A DNA stretch of 64,000 nucleotides from Acinetobacter pittii (lineage in GTDB: Bacteria; Pseudomonadota; Gammaproteobacteria; Pseudomonadales; Moraxellaceae), in contig NZ_CP139286.1 in assembly GCF_034067285.1 (NCBI RefSeq), positions 124,001-188,000 of the forward strand, in the 5' to 3' direction. The notes below the pieces were generated by a model. It had not been told where the DNA came from. It saw only the letters and a program-made list of their open reading frames with translations, and made no database searches. This document shows positions 1 to 8,436 of this stretch, piece after piece; within the stretch, counting starts at the first letter, position 1, and each line of letters begins with the position of its first letter. The position numbers were made by a program, and so were the translations under genes.

Positions 1-1878
1 TATGTTCAATTTGTTGATAGAAGTGCTAATGTACTTGCTAAGTCTAGTGTAAGTATTGGGTACAAGAAAACAAAAGTAGTACCAGCGTTAAGTAATTTAG
101 TTACTGATAATCAAGGTAAAATTAGATCATTTCTTGTGAAAGATGGTTGGGGAGCAAGATTTACTATTGATGGTGTTCAAGCGGTTGATAATAATAATAA
201 AGAAATTTTATTAATTGCTGATGGGAAAAATCATTCTTCGGTTATAGTTGTTGCAAGTGGTCGTAGTGGAATAAAATCTCAAACTGACATACATAACCAA
301 CAGACATCACCTAGTCAAAAGCAAGAATCTGTAAAAAAAGACACCAAAGCTGAAGTAAATAATGAAAAAAAAGCAGAAGAGGGTGAGAATAATACTAAAC
401 AAAAAAACGTTAATTTTAGTATTAAGATCATAGATAGTGAAAATAAGGTAATACCAAATTTTTCCTATTTTTTAAAATATAAAAATGCTGAAAAGAAGCA
501 TAGTGTAGGTACTAATGGTATTGAAAATAACTTAGTAGCGTTAAGTGGTGAGGAGATTATAGTTTTAATTAGTGGGCTGGACTCAAAACAAGAAATTATT
601 CGTTTTACAGCACAAGAGGGGATGGGTGAAAAGACTATAAAGGTTAATTTACATACTTTTAATATCCTGTTCAGACATAGAGATACGAAAAAACCTATAA
701 CGAATTTGAATTTAATTCAAAAATATAGAAATCAGATAAAGCAAAAAAAGACTGATGGTAATGGAAAGATAACTGTTAGTGCAATGCCAGGATTCGAACT
801 GAATTATAAATTAAGAGATGAACGGAATTTATTAACTATCAAAGTTGATAAAAATAAATCGCTTCGTGTTATCGATGTTGATTCCTCAGCAATAGAGCAA
901 GCATCAAAAAATATAAAGACAGGGACTAAAGTTGTAGAAATATCTCAATCTAAACAACCAATTTCTTCAGCTAAACATAAGCGACTAGTTGATAAGCCAG
1001 TTGAAACTCATGACTCTACCCCTAAGAGGGATGAAAAAGTAAAAACCAGTACAGAAGGCCATCCTAAAACTATTGTTATAGATAATAGTGATATAGAGTT
1101 TAAAATTTTAACTTATGACAAAATAACTAAGCAATTAGTTAGTAATTGTGAATATATAATTGAGTATAAGGGAAATAAAAACTCTCATATAAGCGGTGTT
1201 AGCGGTCTAGGTGCAAAAATACATAAGGGCCAAGCCGGACAAACAATAAAAATATTTGAAAATACAAACCTATTGACCCAAGTAGTATTACAAAAAGATA
1301 TGAAACCTATATCTATTAATGTTACTAAGTCGGATTCATCTCAACTAAAAGTTAGCGGGGTGGATTGGTGTAGCTTGTTCTTACAAAGTAATAGATTAAG
1401 TGATTTAGCTGAGCCTTTCAAAACCAACGCTTCAAAATTTATTAATGGTATGAAAAATGCCGGTATCAGTGTCGTAATTAATACAACTTGGCGTCCATCT
1501 GAAAGAAGTTATTTAATGTATTATTCTACAGCGATAGCAAGAGGAGAAATTGCTGTAGATAAAGTACCTCCATTTCCGGGAGTAAATATTGATTGGACAC
1601 ATAAAGGAAATAAAACTGAAGCAATAAAAGCAGCAAAAGCAATGTATAAAAAATATGGTATAGGCAAGAATCCAGTAGGTAAACCAGGCTCTTCAAACCA
1701 TAATAGAAAAAAAGCAGTAGATATGAGAATATCTAATTATATTGGAAAAGTTATGACTATTGATGGTGAAAGTATAAAAATTACAAGTTGGGCAACATTA
1801 ACTCAATTTGGCAAAAAATATGGTGTAATTTGGTATGGTAGTAAAGATGCACCTCATTGGTCAGAGACAGGTAGGTAA
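1..1878 (+). CDS. M15-like peptidoglycan peptidase with N-terminal repeat domains (5'-truncated by window)
   Basis: The frame is open from base 1, so the true start lies upstream; the GTG at 136 is internal. The C-terminal ~150 residues show an M15 (VanY / L-Ala-D-Glu endopeptidase-like) pattern: Arg in TWRPS (codon 1492), SNHNRKKAVDM with the His-x6-Asp zinc ligand pair (codons 1699 and 1720), and DAPHWS with the third His (codon 1855). Upstream are three or more ~80-residue beta-type repeats (xxFxIxxxDxxxKxxxxNxxYxxxYK...), joined by Lys/Ser/Thr-rich linkers, which resemble carboxypeptidase-regulatory or Ig-like modules. A lipoprotein gene follows after 3 bp. Family knowledge suggests a cell-wall-cutting toxin; delivery by a type VI system (VgrG cargo or extension) is inference, since the N-terminus is not visible. 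Base composition is more AT-rich than the core genes to the right. Confidence 0.72.
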   Translation, partial: YVQFVDRSANVLAKSSVSIGYKKTKVVPALSNLVTDNQGKIRSFLVKDGWGARFTIDGVQAVDNNNKEILLIADGKNHSSVIVVASGRSGIKSQTDIHNQQTSPSQKQESVKKDTKAEVNNEKKAEEGENNTKQKNVNFSIKIIDSENKVIPNFSYFLKYKNAEKKHSVGTNGIENNLVALSGEEIIVLISGLDSKQEIIRFTAQEGMGEKTIKVNLHTFNILFRHRDTKKPITNLNLIQKYRNQIKQKKTDGNGKITVSAMPGFELNYKLRDERNLLTIKVDKNKSLRVIDVDSSAIEQASKNIKTGTKVVEISQSKQPISSAKHKRLVDKPVETHDSTPKRDEKVKTSTEGHPKTIVIDNSDIEFKILTYDKITKQLVSNCEYIIEYKGNKNSHISGVSGLGAKIHKGQAGQTIKIFENTNLLTQVVLQKDMKPISINVTKSDSSQLKVSGVDWCSLFLQSNRLSDLAEPFKTNASKFINGMKNAGISVVINTTWRPSERSYLMYYSTAIARGEIAVDKVPPFPGVNIDWTHKGNKTEAIKAAKAMYKKYGIGKNPVGKPGSSNHNRKKAVDMRISNYIGKVMTIDGESIKITSWATLTQFGKKYGVIWYGSKDAPHWSETGR

Positions 1879-1881
1879 AAA

Positions 1882-2571
1882 GTGATTTACAAAACATTAA
1901 TTGGTATGTGTTTATTGGGATTGGGCTTAAGTGCTTGTGATAATAAACATTTAAGTGAGACTACTCATGTTAAACCTACTGAACAACATAAAGTCGAGAT
2001 GCCACAAAAAAAATTACCTTCAGTAGAGAAATTACAGGTTAGTAAAGATATAAAAAAAATGTTAGACAATAAGATTTATTTATTATTAGATTCTGATGAA
2101 GGTTGTATAGTAAGTGAAAAACCTCTTAATAAAGATGTTGTAATTGTTTATAAAGAAGAAGAAAAATTTAAATATGATATCGTGAATCCAGTATTGAAAA
2201 AAGATAGTAGTGATTGTGTTTCAGAATTAGCTTTTGTTACAGATGAGCCTAATTATTTTTATAATATTAATAAAAGAAGCAAGGATTTAGTTCGAGGCTA
2301 TGGCTTTGAATTAAATAAGGATCAGATTTTATATAAAAATAATAAAATTAGAGGGGTGGATTTAATAGGGGATGGAATTCCTAATATTATAACTGAATGT
2401 TTTTCAAGTGAAGGTGCACATTTTAATATTTTTGGAGGGCACAATAATGAAGAAAAATTAGTACATCGTTACACTTACCTAGATATGAATTTACAAGTAT
2501 CATGCACCGAAAATGAAAAAATATATAGTAAAGGTCTGTTGGATATAAGAAATAAATATAGAGAAAATTAA
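1882..2571 (+). CDS. Lipoprotein, putative immunity protein for the upstream peptidase
   Basis: 229-residue protein starting at GTG, 3 bp after the peptidase stop, so the two are surely co-transcribed. The N-terminus is a lipoprotein signal: a short basic start, a Leu/Gly-rich hydrophobic core and the lipobox LSAC at about residues 16-19, followed by Asp, Asn. The mature part is Lys/Glu-rich with several Cys residues and no domain I recognise. A periplasm-facing lipoprotein directly behind a peptidoglycan hydrolase is the standard layout of an effector/immunity pair, so self-protection is the best inference. Strongly AT-rich, like its neighbour. It could instead be an unrelated lipoprotein. 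Confidence 0.65.
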   Translation: MIYKTLIGMCLLGLGLSACDNKHLSETTHVKPTEQHKVEMPQKKLPSVEKLQVSKDIKKMLDNKIYLLLDSDEGCIVSEKPLNKDVVIVYKEEEKFKYDIVNPVLKKDSSDCVSELAFVTDEPNYFYNINKRSKDLVRGYGFELNKDQILYKNNKIRGVDLIGDGIPNIITECFSSEGAHFNIFGGHNNEEKLVHRYTYLDMNLQVSCTENEKIYSKGLLDIRNKYREN

Positions 2572-2605
2572 CTAATAATATTCATGATAAATGAAAATTT
2601 AAATA

Positions 2606-2639
2606 ACATAGGCACTTTTATTACTAAAAGTGCCTATGT
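2606..2639. terminator. Strong hairpin between convergent genes
   Basis: A 15-bp perfect inverted repeat (2606-2620 and 2625-2639) with a TTAC loop sits after the lipoprotein gene and before the convergent HAD gene. No T-run follows on either strand, so it may act as a 3'-end stabiliser or weak bidirectional terminator. Confidence 0.55.
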
Positions 2640-2705
2640 AGGTTAATTTAATTGATTCTATAGCGTCTTCGGTTAATTAGTTTTCGGTGGCTTCTAAAAA
2701 TAATA

Positions 2706-3377
2706 TTAATGTTCTAACTTTAAAACCCAATTTAATATTTTTAAGTTATTGATTTTCATATTTTTAATCTTATTGTTATCCCCGTTAATTAAATAGGGGA
2801 GTTTGGCGCCCATCAAAATAGGCAAGTCATCTTCAATATTATCACTATATGTTGCAAACCAAGGTTGTTTGATATCAAGCTTATTCAATCTTCTTACTTT
2901 TTCTTCAGACCTACAATGTATCCCACTTATCCATCCTCCTAGTTTCTTTTGCAAAGGAGTACCAATAATTTGTACATCTAGATTGATGGACTCTAGTAAA
3001 ACATTCGCTAACTTTTCTGGTGCAGCCGTGGCAATAAACACAATCCTTCCATGTGCTAAATGATCTTTAACTTCAGTTATACCTTGCTCAAACCAATATA
3101 ATGAATCAGAAGTAATATCTTTGATATTATTGGAAAAATTTTTAAAACTATATTCTAATTCTTCTTCATTCATACCATACGTTGCAATCCACAAATACAA
3201 TGAAGCACCTTTAGATTTATATTTCTTGAATTTCATAAGAGGTAAAGCAATCGAACTAACAATAATTGCAGCGATAAATCTGAGAAGATTAGATTTCAAT
3301 TTATCTGTTAACCATGCCTTTGTAGAGTCACCCGAAAGTAATGTCCCATCCAAGTCAAAAACAACAATTTCTTTCAT
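2706..3377 (-). CDS. HAD-superfamily phosphatase (HAD-IB, SerB-like)
   Basis: 223 residues. HAD motif I is at the N-terminus (VFDLDGTLL, nucleophile Asp in DxDGT); motif II is probably IATAAP near residue 117; motif III/IV is in the TYSDNIEDDLPIL region near residue 180, with Asp metal ligands. A hydrophobic stretch near residues 33-48 (RFIAAIIVSSIALPLM) may contact the membrane. This layout fits the HAD-IB group that includes phosphoserine and phospholipid-type phosphatases; the substrate cannot be told. ATG start with AGAGAA upstream. AT-rich like the preceding genes, so probably part of the same accessory block. Confidence 0.7.
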   Translation of the reverse strand: MKEIVVFDLDGTLLSGDSTKAWLTDKLKSNLLRFIAAIIVSSIALPLMKFKKYKSKGASLYLWIATYGMNEEELEYSFKNFSNNIKDITSDSLYWFEQGITEVKDHLAHGRIVFIATAAPEKLANVLLESINLDVQIIGTPLQKKLGGWISGIHCRSEEKVRRLNKLDIKQPWFATYSDNIEDDLPILMGAKLPYLINGDNNKIKNMKINNLKILNWVLKLEH

Positions 3378-3521
3378 ATATTTCTCTAAATTTACTAATA
3401 GTGATAAGAATTAATTTTTGAAAAGAGTATTTTCAATAGTTTATTTATGAAATCATAAAATATTTTATTGTATTGCAATTTGGTTATAATAGTTTGACTT
3501 GATTGTTTATAAATTAATTTA

Positions 3522-3875
3522 ATGAAATTTTTTTGTTTATTATTGCTGGCTCTTTCTGCTAACGCATTTGCAAATACGGATAAGTGGAATGGTACTTATC
3601 ATTATTATAGTTCAGAAGAGTTGCCGGGTGGTAATGTTGCGACGATAGAATCTGTTTTAACATTAACACCCAAAAAGTGTGAGTATTCTATTAGTGGCTT
3701 TCAGGTTGATAAATCTTATATATGCAAAGTGAAAGAGAAAAATAACGAGCTATATTTCTTTAATGTTCAAAGTGGTGAAAAGTTAGGAAAAGTAGTCGTT
3801 AAGAAAGGAAAATACTATCTTTATTCTGATGAAGTTTTAGATAGTAAAGACAACTTATTTTTTAAAGATAAATAA
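3522..3875 (+). CDS. Small exported protein of unknown function
   Basis: 117 residues with a clear Sec signal peptide (MKFFCLLLLALSANAFA, cleavage probably after AFA near residue 17-18). The mature ~100 residues begin with DKWNGTYHYY and hold two Cys (KKCEYS and YICKV) that could form a disulfide in the periplasm. The pattern suggests a small beta-rich binding domain resembling DUF5991-type proteins, but I do not recognise it with certainty. It sits at the right edge of the AT-rich block, before a strong terminator. A second immunity-type protein is possible but unsupported. Confidence 0.6.
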   Translation: MKFFCLLLLALSANAFANTDKWNGTYHYYSSEELPGGNVATIESVLTLTPKKCEYSISGFQVDKSYICKVKEKNNELYFFNVQSGEKLGKVVVKKGKYYLYSDEVLDSKDNLFFKDK

Positions 3876-3913
3876 TAGTTATAGAGCTTTTTTTAAAATA
3901 TTTAAGATTCTAT

Positions 3914-3945
3914 AAAAAAGCCCAACATAAGTTGGGCTTTTTTTT
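3914..3945. terminator. Bidirectional rho-independent terminator
   Basis: A-run, 7-bp GC-rich stem (GCCCAAC/GTTGGGC), ATAA loop and T-run. It can serve both the small exported protein gene on the plus strand and the convergent hydrolase gene ending at 3944 on the minus strand. Confidence 0.9.
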
Positions 3946-5287
3946 ACGTCTCTACAATTCCTTCTAAATCTTCGAGCGTATAGTTCGGCATATCAATAAT
4001 ATGGGTTTGAATACCGTCTTGCACATAATCATTAATATGAGGATATAGCCAGCGCGTAATTTGTTCGGCAACACTTGAGTGATACTGAATTTCAAAGTGA
4101 TTTAAGCCATAAAACACGGCTTTATGCGAATCTGGAACTTTGAGCTGAAAACGTGGATTTGGGTGTTCACCTAGCGCGCTTTTTACACTTACCAAATAGT
4201 CACCAATCACCGTCAGCGCTTTGTTACGTACTTTTTCAAACTCGAGGGTGCCTGCCACTAAAAAGGTATTGATATGGGAAGGTAGCGGAGCTGGGGCACG
4301 ATTATCATCCATCATACCAATTCGGGCATCCATATATTCCCAGTCGTCATCACGAACGCTACCGTGGCGTAAGTCTAAAATGCCATTACTACGTATATTA
4401 ACCAGTTGACCAAGTAAACCTACGAAAGGGAAAGCCCCGAGTTTATCTTGTATGGTAAAGCCAAAGCGCTCCAATACTGCACCGTGATGTGGAGAACCAA
4501 TGCAGACTAGATTCTCGACCATATGAATCCATTGATACATATTTTGTTTACCATAAAACAAGGCACTACGAGAAACCAATCCGCCCATACTATGGCCAAT
4601 GATATCAATACTGGTAATTCTTGGGTTACGTTGTACCAAATCTTCTAATAAATTTGAAAAACTGCGTCCATTGGCTGAAATACGTCGACCTGTATTGTAG
4701 TTTAAATACAGCATCGTGTTGTGGTCACGTTGGGCTAACAAGCGCTCCCCAATACCGCCATAATGTGCATTTGACCAAGTAAGATGGTTCATACACAAAC
4801 CATGGGCCAAAATTACGATACGCCCTGCAAGTTCCCCTTGTTGGATTGCACCGTAGTGATCATATAGCACCATGGGTAAGGCGAGGGGGCTATGCTGTTT
4901 AAGTAGATAATCCCCAAAAATCCCATTCAAAATTCCAACCAAAAAATGTAGGCTTGGGGTGAGTGGTTTTTCGTGAAGGGTAGGATATTTTTCAATAATA
5001 TGACGTAAACTTGGCGCTAAAAAACAGCTACCGTATTTTTGTAAAGCGCCATAAGAAAGCTGATATGCCTTTTGCACAAATGGTCGTTTTTGAAAGTTTT
5101 TTGCATTTTGTGTGCTCACACCAAACGCATTTTTTAATACTTCAATATTAATAACTTGAATTAATTCATGTACACCATTTAAGCTGGTACTGAACAGTTG
5201 AGCTAAACCTTCTAATACGTCTGCCTGACTAGGTGGCGTACGATCCCATTTACAATAAGTTTCATGTAGTGGTGTTAAGCTCGGCAT
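3944..5287 (-). CDS. Alpha/beta hydrolase, PGAP1/lipase-like esterase
   Basis: 447 residues. An alpha/beta-hydrolase core lies in the C-terminal two thirds: oxyanion-side HG motif (ILAHGLCMNHLTW, about residue 160), nucleophile elbow GHSMGGL (about residue 232) inside IDIIGHSMGGLVSRS, and a late His (GLNHFEIQYH, about residue 400) that can complete the triad. The N-terminal ~130 residues are an extra helical region. There is no signal peptide, so it is probably cytoplasmic or membrane-peripheral. The family acts on lipid or ester bonds; the substrate is unknown. Monocistronic; start ATG at 5287. Confidence 0.75.
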   Translation of the reverse strand: MPSLTPLHETYCKWDRTPPSQADVLEGLAQLFSTSLNGVHELIQVINIEVLKNAFGVSTQNAKNFQKRPFVQKAYQLSYGALQKYGSCFLAPSLRHIIEKYPTLHEKPLTPSLHFLVGILNGIFGDYLLKQHSPLALPMVLYDHYGAIQQGELAGRIVILAHGLCMNHLTWSNAHYGGIGERLLAQRDHNTMLYLNYNTGRRISANGRSFSNLLEDLVQRNPRITSIDIIGHSMGGLVSRSALFYGKQNMYQWIHMVENLVCIGSPHHGAVLERFGFTIQDKLGAFPFVGLLGQLVNIRSNGILDLRHGSVRDDDWEYMDARIGMMDDNRAPAPLPSHINTFLVAGTLEFEKVRNKALTVIGDYLVSVKSALGEHPNPRFQLKVPDSHKAVFYGLNHFEIQYHSSVAEQITRWLYPHINDYVQDGIQTHIIDMPNYTLEDLEGIVET

Positions 5288-5497
5288 ATCTTTTCCCCAT
5301 GTACGTTATAACCGACGTTTTAAGCTGTACTTTTTATCAACGGCAGTAAACGTTTCCATCTTAGTAGTTTAAATAACACATGTTTTTAAAATACTGATGA
5401 ATGGTTAGTTGAGTGGTTTTTCTTGTCTAACAATAGTGTTTTTATATACAAACTGAGAACAAAAATGTGAGTTTATTCTCAATTTAGAGGGAAATAT

Positions 5498-6079
5498 ATG
5501 AATATTATCTACCTCCATGGCTTTAATAGTAGCTCTCTTTCAATTAAGGGGCTAAGCCTGAAGCAGTATTGTAGCGAATTGGGTATAAATGTGCATTTGC
5601 CAGATTTAAATAGATCTCCCGATCTAGTGGTAGAGCAAGTTTCAACACTTATTGAATCTTTACAAGACGTGGCTTTAGTCGGTAGTAGCCTCGGGGGATT
5701 TTTTGCGACATATTTTGTCGCGAAATATAATATTCCGGCTGTACTGATTAATCCTGCTATGCAACCATGGAAGCTGTTTGATGAGTTATTTCAAGTTGAA
5801 AGCATGCCCTATGTGGTGAATGATCAATGGTCAATTGACCATATTCAGTTACGACAGTTACAACAACTTGAACTGAAACAACCTGAAAATGCTGACAAAA
5901 TACTCGTCTTGTTGCAACAAGGCGACGAAATTTTGGATTATCGTCAAGCACAACGCTATTATAGTGCTGCAACGCCATCCTCATTGATTTTGACGGATGC
6001 TCATGGCAATCATGCTATGGAAGATTTTGAAGAAAAATTACCGTTAGTGATCGAATTCTTTGCGCACACCATCAAATAA
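5498..6079 (+). CDS. yqiA: YqiA-family esterase
   Basis: 193 residues, a compact alpha/beta hydrolase without lid domain, as in YqiA/YcfP. It begins directly with the first strand and oxyanion HG (IIYLHGFNSS), has the nucleophile elbow GSSLGGF near residue 63 and the acid/His end DAHGNHAMEDFEE near residue 167. YqiA hydrolyses short acyl esters in vitro; its physiological substrate is not known. It lies 14 bp upstream of parE, the same pairing found in Escherichia coli, which strengthens the call. The start is preceded by AGAGGGAAAT, a good ribosome site. Confidence 0.88.
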   Translation: MNIIYLHGFNSSSLSIKGLSLKQYCSELGINVHLPDLNRSPDLVVEQVSTLIESLQDVALVGSSLGGFFATYFVAKYNIPAVLINPAMQPWKLFDELFQVESMPYVVNDQWSIDHIQLRQLQQLELKQPENADKILVLLQQGDEILDYRQAQRYYSAATPSSLILTDAHGNHAMEDFEEKLPLVIEFFAHTIK

Positions 6080-6093
6080 GGAAAACGTACAAC

Positions 6094-7977
6094 GTGACAC
6101 AATATACGGCTCAATCGCTTGAAGTCCTTTCTGGTTTAGACCCTGTTCGTCGTCGTCCAGGGATGTATACCGATACGACTCGACCTAACCATTTAGCCCA
6201 AGAAGTGATTGATAATGCTGTTGATGAAGCATTAGCTGGTCATGCCGACAAGATATGTGTCACGGTTTATAAAGATGGTTCATTGTCAGTTGAAGATAAT
6301 GGTCGTGGTATGCCTGTCGATATTCACCCTGAATATGGCCAAAGTGGTATCGAAATCATTTTGACCAAGCTGCATGCCGGTGGTAAATTCAGTACCGATA
6401 ATTACCAATTTTCAGGTGGTTTACATGGTGTGGGGATTTCGGTTGTAAACGCTTTATCAACACGTGTTGAGGTTGAAGTTCAACGTCAGGGTAACCTATA
6501 CCAAATGGCTTTTGAGCAAGGTGAACCAGTAGCACCTTTAGCCGTTCTCGAAGGTAAAGCACCAAAACGTGCGACAGGGACAACGGTACATTTTTGGCCA
6601 GAAGCGAAATATTTTGATAGTCCAAAATTTGCTTTAAAAGCTCTTAAACACAATTTAAAAGCCAAAGCAGTTTTAGCGGCTGGCTTAAAAATTATCTATA
6701 TCGATCAAATTAACGATGAAAAAATCGAATGGCAATTTGAAAATGGCCTCGTTGATTATTTGATGGATGAGTTGCAAGATCGCGAAATCTTGCCAAATCC
6801 TGCTTTTGTGAGTAATGGTCAGGCAGATCGGGCGGCATGTGAATTTGCAATTTGTTGGAATGTAGAAGGCGGTGAGCAGGTTCAAGAAAGTTATGTCAAC
6901 CTGATTCCAACCGCGCAAGGCGGTACTCACGTGAACGGTTTGCGCTCAGGTGTAACTGAAGCGTTACGTGAATTCTGTGAGCTACGTAACTTGTTGCCAC
7001 GAAACCTTAAACTTTCGGCAGAAGATGTTTGGGATGGCGTGAACTATATTTTATCGCTCAAGTTCCAAGAACCGCAGTTTTCAGGTCAAACCAAAGAGCG
7101 TCTTTCGAGTCGAGAAGCATCCAATATTGTTTTAAATATTGCTAAAGATGCTTTCGCACTTTGGCTAAACCAACATGCTGAAATTGCCATGCAACTGGCA
7201 GAAATGGCGATTTCTAAAGCAGGTCGTCGTTTAAAAGCAGCAAAAAAAGTCGAGCGTAAAAAGATTGTTTCTGGCCCTGCTTTACCGGGTAAATTGGCTG
7301 ACTGTGTTGGTCAAACTCGTGAGGACAGTGAGCTATTCATTGTCGAGGGTGACTCTGCGGGCGGTAGTGCCAAGCAAGCCCGTGATAAAAACTTTCAGGC
7401 TATCATGCCAATTCGTGGAAAAATCTTAAACACATGGGAAGTTTCTTCAGATGAAGTCTTGGCTTCTCAAGAGGTTCACGATATTGCAATTGCGATTGGT
7501 GTAGATCCGGGCAGTGATGATTTATCTGAACTACGTTACGGCAAAATCTGTATTTTGGCCGATGCGGACTCGGACGGCTTACACATTGCGACTTTGCTTT
7601 GCGCTTTATTTGTTAAACACTTTCCAGCATTGGTTGAAGAAGGACATTTGTATGTGGCAATGCCACCATTGTTCCGTATCGACATTGGCAAAGATGTCCA
7701 TTACGCGCTGGATGATGATGAACTTGAAACTATTTTGAAAAATATTAAAGGTAATCGTAATCCGCAAATTACCCGATTCAAAGGGTTGGGTGAGATGAAC
7801 GCGATTCAACTACGTGAAACCACGATGGATCCTAATACACGCCGCTTGGTTCAATTAGATCTTGATGATGCCCACTTTACAGCAGGTTTACTCGACAAAT
7901 TACTCGCGAAAAAACGTTCGGCAGATCGTAAGCAGTGGCTTGAGCAGAAGGGTAACTTGGCTGATATTACTGTTTAA
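6094..7977 (+). CDS. parE: DNA topoisomerase IV subunit B
   Basis: 627 residues, the usual ParE length. The GHKL ATPase is at the N-terminus (EVIDNAVDEALAG, DNGRGMP, GLHGVGISVVNAL), followed by the transducer domain and the TOPRIM domain with EGDSAGGSAKQARD, PIRGKILN and the metal-binding DADSDG. With ParC it decatenates daughter chromosomes using ATP and is a target of quinolones and aminocoumarins. GTG start with AAGGA 11 bases upstream. Co-directional with yqiA and probably co-transcribed with it. The TOPRIM box reads EGDSAGG, as in ParE/GyrB generally; the order and length favour ParE. Confidence 0.96.
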   Translation: MTQYTAQSLEVLSGLDPVRRRPGMYTDTTRPNHLAQEVIDNAVDEALAGHADKICVTVYKDGSLSVEDNGRGMPVDIHPEYGQSGIEIILTKLHAGGKFSTDNYQFSGGLHGVGISVVNALSTRVEVEVQRQGNLYQMAFEQGEPVAPLAVLEGKAPKRATGTTVHFWPEAKYFDSPKFALKALKHNLKAKAVLAAGLKIIYIDQINDEKIEWQFENGLVDYLMDELQDREILPNPAFVSNGQADRAACEFAICWNVEGGEQVQESYVNLIPTAQGGTHVNGLRSGVTEALREFCELRNLLPRNLKLSAEDVWDGVNYILSLKFQEPQFSGQTKERLSSREASNIVLNIAKDAFALWLNQHAEIAMQLAEMAISKAGRRLKAAKKVERKKIVSGPALPGKLADCVGQTREDSELFIVEGDSAGGSAKQARDKNFQAIMPIRGKILNTWEVSSDEVLASQEVHDIAIAIGVDPGSDDLSELRYGKICILADADSDGLHIATLLCALFVKHFPALVEEGHLYVAMPPLFRIDIGKDVHYALDDDELETILKNIKGNRNPQITRFKGLGEMNAIQLRETTMDPNTRRLVQLDLDDAHFTAGLLDKLLAKKRSADRKQWLEQKGNLADITV

Positions 7978-7984
7978 TTAAAGT

Positions 7985-8018
7985 GTGCAGGATAATTTTT
8001 TATAAAATTATCCTGCAC
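7985..8018 (+). terminator. Perfect 15-bp hairpin after parE
   Basis: Inverted repeat 7985-7999 / 8004-8018 (GTGCAGGATAATTTT and its complement) with a 4-base loop, directly after the parE stop. There is no T-run, so termination here may be rho-assisted or the hairpin may stabilise the mRNA. Confidence 0.6.
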
Positions 8019-8436
8019 CTGACAACTCATATAATTTATTTCAAATAACTAATTTATAAGTAGTTTTCCTGATTTTAGGCATATCCTTTATCTTTTGATG
8101 GCCATACTTCTAAAAAAGCTGTCTTATTCTGTTCTTTAAAGAACAAATGTTTTCCTTTGACGGTTGTTTATCCCCTCTGCTGCTAACCATACACTTCATA
8201 TAAATCATCGTTATGGTGTTTCAGTCATCTCAGTTTTTCCATGAATTTATGTAATTAATTTGCAAAACGTATTGGAACAGGATGAAAGGGAATTTAGTAA
8301 TACTTTAGCTCTCTTTACATCTTATGTGGTGACTCATCGCTAATAGGTCCTTGATCAGAAATTGGCTAAATCTGGTATAGCCAAAGAATGATTAAAGCGC
8401 CTGCACACCATCTTTAAATATGAAAAGGAAAAAGCT
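8019..8436. other. Gene-poor gap between parE and the SDR gene
   Basis: About 420 bases without a convincing gene. It holds a perfect 16-bp palindrome at 8130-8145 and, from 8260 to the SDR start, a coding-like stretch in the SDR frame interrupted by three stop codons. The SDR ribosome site (AAAAGGAAAAAGCT) is at its right end. Confidence 0.5.

Noticed and set aside
136..138. GTG as the start of the M15 peptidase gene
   Set aside because: The frame stays open to base 1 and the sequence before it continues the same repeat type; there is no ribosome site. The gene begins outside the window.
3121..3414. Plus-strand open frames antisense to the HAD phosphatase gene
   Set aside because: They lie opposite a well-supported HAD protein and show no domain or ribosome site.
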